From CAZSAT01 sp964604675 (GTDB lineage Bacteria > Myxococcota_A > UBA796 > CAJQPC01), in assembly GCA_964604675.1 (NCBI GenBank), contig CAZSAT010000077.1:1-35383 (forward strand): 35,383 nucleotides of DNA. The letters are read 5' to 3'. A program made the position numbers and the translations under genes. The number at the start of each line of letters is the position of its first letter. The stretch's first letter is position 1. Under the pieces are notes generated by a model. The model was given only the letters and a program-made list of their open reading frames with translations. It was not told where the DNA came from and made no database searches. This document shows positions 33,051 through 35,383 of the stretch, in pieces.

Positions 33051-33272
33051 GGAAGGGGCACCCTCGAAGTAGCTAAGTGGCTGATAACACGAGGGTGGGG
33101 GCTTGTCACCAAGGGTCGATCTTGCGGGATTGGATGGACGTTGGGTCACGGGGTGGTCACGTGGCCCGGCCGGCGGCTGCCGCGCGCACGCGCGGGCGCG
33201 CACGACAGGTACGGACGGACGGTCAGCCGGACAGACCCAGGCTCTCCCAACCCGGCCTCGCGGTGCTTGCGT
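33051..33272. other. Gap without a recognisable gene next to the tRNA remnant
   Basis: The 222 bases hold no convincing coding frame. Visible are an inverted repeat (33059-33097), GC-rich alternating stretches (GCGCGCACGCGCGGGCGCGC at 33181-33200) and short ACGG repeats. It may be the junction of a genomic island. Confidence 0.5.
33059..33097. repeat. Inverted repeat CACCCTCG / CGAGGGTG
   Basis: Eight-base perfect arms at 33059-33066 and 33090-33097 around a 23-base AT-richer centre (AAGTAGCTAAGTGGCTGATAA...), just beside the point where tRNA similarity is lost. This could be an integrase arm or core site. Confidence 0.5.
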
Positions 33273-33794
33273 CTACCGGACGAGACGAGCGCTGAACGGG
33301 GTATCGCTCCGCCCGGTCGGACAGGTGGCGTCGATGCCGACCACGCGGAGCTCGCGGCCCTGCGCGGCGGATAGCTCTCGCGACGACTTGGCCAGGTGCC
33401 CGACGACCTGGGCGAAGCTCGTCCGCCCCCCTTTGACCCAGTGCTGCTTCTTCCCCTGGTAGACGCGCAGCAACACCCCGTGCTGCGCCCGCCGGTCCAC
33501 CATGTACTGGCCCAAGAGCTGGTGTGCGAGCGCCTGCTCGAGCCGGGCGAGCAGCTCCGGGAGCGTCGAACCGGCCAGGAGCCGAGCCTCGTCCAAGCCG
33601 TCGAGGAGGAGGGTCCCCGTCTCTGAGGAGCTCAACCTCGACGTGCAGGCACGCCATCGAGCGTTGCAGGGGGATCGAGCGTTGCTGGGGGACCGCGCGA
33701 TGCGTTTCCGCTTGTCGGCGTCTCGTCGGTGTGCTCTCCTCCTTGTAGGAGACGCGCACAGCACCAATCCGGGGGGAACATGCACCGCCATCAC
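33273..33794 (-). pseudogene. Probable C-terminal remnant of a larger (possibly nuclease/NACHT-type) protein
   Basis: The frame reads 173 residues, but only about 58-157 look like a genuine protein: TLLLDGLDEARLLAG, LARLEQALAHQLLGQYMVD, AQHGVLLRVYQGKKQHW and ELRVVGIDAT. The pattern 'QL-x2-Y ... HGV-L ... followed by a helix and RVVGID' recalls the C-terminal domain of large P-loop/NACHT-like proteins found in defence islands. That is a memory-based, low-confidence comparison. The preceding residues are Arg/Ser-rich, include a tandem-repeat product, and look non-coding. An adjacent frame contains ACLHVEVELLRDG, which could be the true continuation after a frameshift. No credible start is seen, so I call it degraded. 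Confidence 0.4.
33656..33691. repeat. 18-bp tandem duplication
   Basis: ATCGAGCGTTGCAGGGGG (33656-33673) is followed directly by ATCGAGCGTTGCTGGGGG (33674-33691), one mismatch. It lies upstream of the remnant gene (minus strand) and downstream of no other gene. Confidence 0.85.
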
Positions 33795-35383
33795 TCGTCG
33801 ATCTTCTCAGCCGCAGCCGCTGTCTGCGTGCTGCTGCTCGCCTTCTACGGCCCACGCGCCCATGCACTGTCACCGGACGAGGAGGTCCTGGGGAACGGTA
33901 TCGACGATGACTCGGACTACATCACCGACTTCCTCCGACGGCCCTACTTCCGAGGTGTCTGGTCGGTCGGCGTGGCGGACTGGAGCGCGTAGGGAACCGC
34001 CCGCTTCCTGAAGGACGAGGTGGCGTTCCAGCCTGGCACCGGCACGGCCGGCCTCAACACCGACTTCTACTGGTGGCGTGGTGCGCTGACGATCAACCTG
34101 ATGATGGACTTTGATGAGGCGCAGACCACCTGCGAGCTTCAGGTTGCGAACGACCAGGACTACGTCGTGTGGACAGACTCCCTCAGCGACGGCTTCAACA
34201 CGGTTCAGCATGGCGTGGCCTTCGGGGTGCCGGCGTACGACATCGTCACGCTGGACGTCTCTTGCGACACCGGCGCGACCGACACCGCCTACCTGGAGTG
34301 GATCGAGTTGGCCAACGGCCGCTACGGCCGTCAGTCGGGCGGCTCGGTGCCGGAGGCGAACGCTACGGGGTGGGCACCCGGCCGCGACCAGTACGTGGAG
34401 GACACATGGGTCAGCTCGGACGCTGAGGAAGAGGGTGGCTACCGGCTGCCGTGGGGCGGGCAGGAGACGACTCTGGTGCGCGAGTCGACTGGCGCCACGC
34501 CGACGCTCTGGATCGGCTCCGATGTCGCAGGAGTCGCGTACTCTACCGATGGCATGCACTGGACCCACGCCAACCAGGACGGGCTCGCCTTCAAGGATGA
34601 CGACGACCTAGACATCACCGAGATCGTCGCCGTGAGCGACACCCAGCTCTATGTGCTGAGCGGTCGGGAACAGGCTGGCGGGGTGCAGGGGCGCCTGTTC
34701 TCGGGCACGCTCTCCGGGAGCAGCTGGCTATGGACCCGTTTGACCGACGAGAGCGAGGTGGCGGCCGTCCGCCGAGTCGATCCCTGTGGCGACACGGCGA
34801 GCCAGCCGGCGCTCGGAGGAGGGGTGCTGATGACCTGGTGGCCCGACGGCAGCCAGCTGATCAGCGCCAACCACCTGGCCGGCTCGCTAGGGGTCACCGT
34901 CTACGACACGACGACCGACACGACGTGCTCGCTGTCTTCGGATCTGCCCAGCGATGCCTACGTCGGTGGTCTCGCCGAGCTGAACGATGGCACCGACACG
35001 CTGCTCGCCGTGGGCTTCAAGACTCGGGACGACACGGGCACTGACGAGGCTCTGTACATCTGTGACCTGACCGGCGCGACGGACCTGTGCGCCGCGAGCG
35101 TCAGCTGCTCCGCGGTGTCGGGTAGCGACGGGCTTGACATCCGCGACCTCGAGGTACTGGACGATGGCACCGACCAGCAGCTCTTCGTGGCCGACGGAGG
35201 CCGGCGCCTGAGCGGCGCGACCTGCTCCGGAGTGGAGCCGGATGTGCTCGCCTACGACTTCGAGGCGACCTCGCCCTCGCTGTGGTCCTTGGATGGCACG
35301 TGTACGCCGGACACGGGAGTCCCGTCGACGTCCTGTCCCACGGCCTGGACGATTGGCTACTCGCAAGTCAACACCTATCAGGA
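33780..35383 (+). pseudogene. Secreted propeller-like protein interrupted by an in-frame TAG, running off the window
   Basis: ATG 33780 has GGGGGG just upstream and begins a clear signal peptide (HHSSIFSAAAAVCVLLLAFYG, cleaved near AHA). NGIDDDSD, an Asp-rich motif, follows. The frame meets TAG at 33990-33992 after 70 residues (VGVADWSA), yet the same frame then stays open for 463 codons to the window end. That part reads as one protein (FLKDEVAFQPGTGTAGLNT, LEWIELANGRYGRQSGG, AYSTDGMHWTHANQDGL, with a BNR/Asp-box-like S-x-D-G-x2-W). It probably is a beta-propeller surface protein. Either a recent nonsense mutation, stop readthrough, or a downstream start must explain it. Codons such as GTT, TTT, GAT and CAT are commoner than in the neighbours, hinting at foreign origin. 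Confidence 0.7.

Noticed and set aside
33002..33110. Intact tRNA-fMet, possibly with an intron
   Set aside because: No 5' acceptor strand or D-arm is found upstream, and the T-stem has a mismatch; group I introns of tRNA-fMet would interrupt the anticodon loop, which is whole here.
32904..33203. Minus-strand frame over the tRNA remnant and terminator
   Set aside because: It translates the tRNA fragment and its hairpin; not a gene.

Overview
The window comes from a very GC-rich bacterial chromosome with densely packed genes. GTG and TTG starts are used where a good ribosome-binding site supports them. The gene set suggests a member of the Myxococcota or a related former deltaproteobacterial group: a menaquinone gene of the futalosine route, a five-haem cytochrome, many lipoproteins and secreted proteins, an ECF sigma/anti-sigma/caspase operon, and a large TPR histidine kinase with a sigma-54 activator. 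This taxonomic placement is inference. There is no rRNA and no intact tRNA.

Layout. 1-777 is the 3' end of a ParE-type topoisomerase gene, convergent with a Rieske protein (778-1260). A plus-strand run (1340-10461) encodes a DUF3810 membrane metallopeptidase, a rhodanese without its cysteine, a ModA-like lipoprotein, a soluble lytic transglycosylase, a five-haem cytochrome c, a chorismate mutase-prephenate dehydrogenase fusion, MqnD, and an HD-GYP response regulator. On the minus strand follow a TrmN6-like methyltransferase and a DHH phosphoesterase. A DEAD-box helicase and a ferredoxin lie on the plus strand. The ferredoxin is convergent with an adenosine-deaminase-family gene across a short gap filled with six consecutive hairpins.

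15863-23293 holds a secreted protein, then a complete 2026-bp IS1182-like element with terminal inverted repeats and a CTAG target duplication (its transposase is frameshifted before the presumed catalytic Glu). After it come a LOG-family protein, a lipoprotein, and the ECF sigma - zinc-finger anti-sigma - caspase operon. GNAT and PepP genes diverge from a region with two near-identical dyad sites.

25324-30433 (minus strand) is a tightly coupled signalling operon. In transcription order it encodes a small protein with a histidine motif, a sigma-54 activator with an atypical receiver, a periplasmic-TPR histidine kinase, and a second stand-alone atypical receiver. Both receivers have a long insertion after the phospho-acceptor Asp and lack the conserved Lys. 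This is my best candidate for an undescribed system. Upstream of it are an App1-like phosphatase and a ROK-like protein.

32970-35383 looks like the edge of a genomic island. It has the 3' part of an initiator tRNA gene with its terminator, a probable C-terminal remnant of a larger, possibly defence-related protein, and a secreted propeller-like gene. That last gene is interrupted by an in-frame TAG yet stays open for at least 463 further codons to the end of the window.
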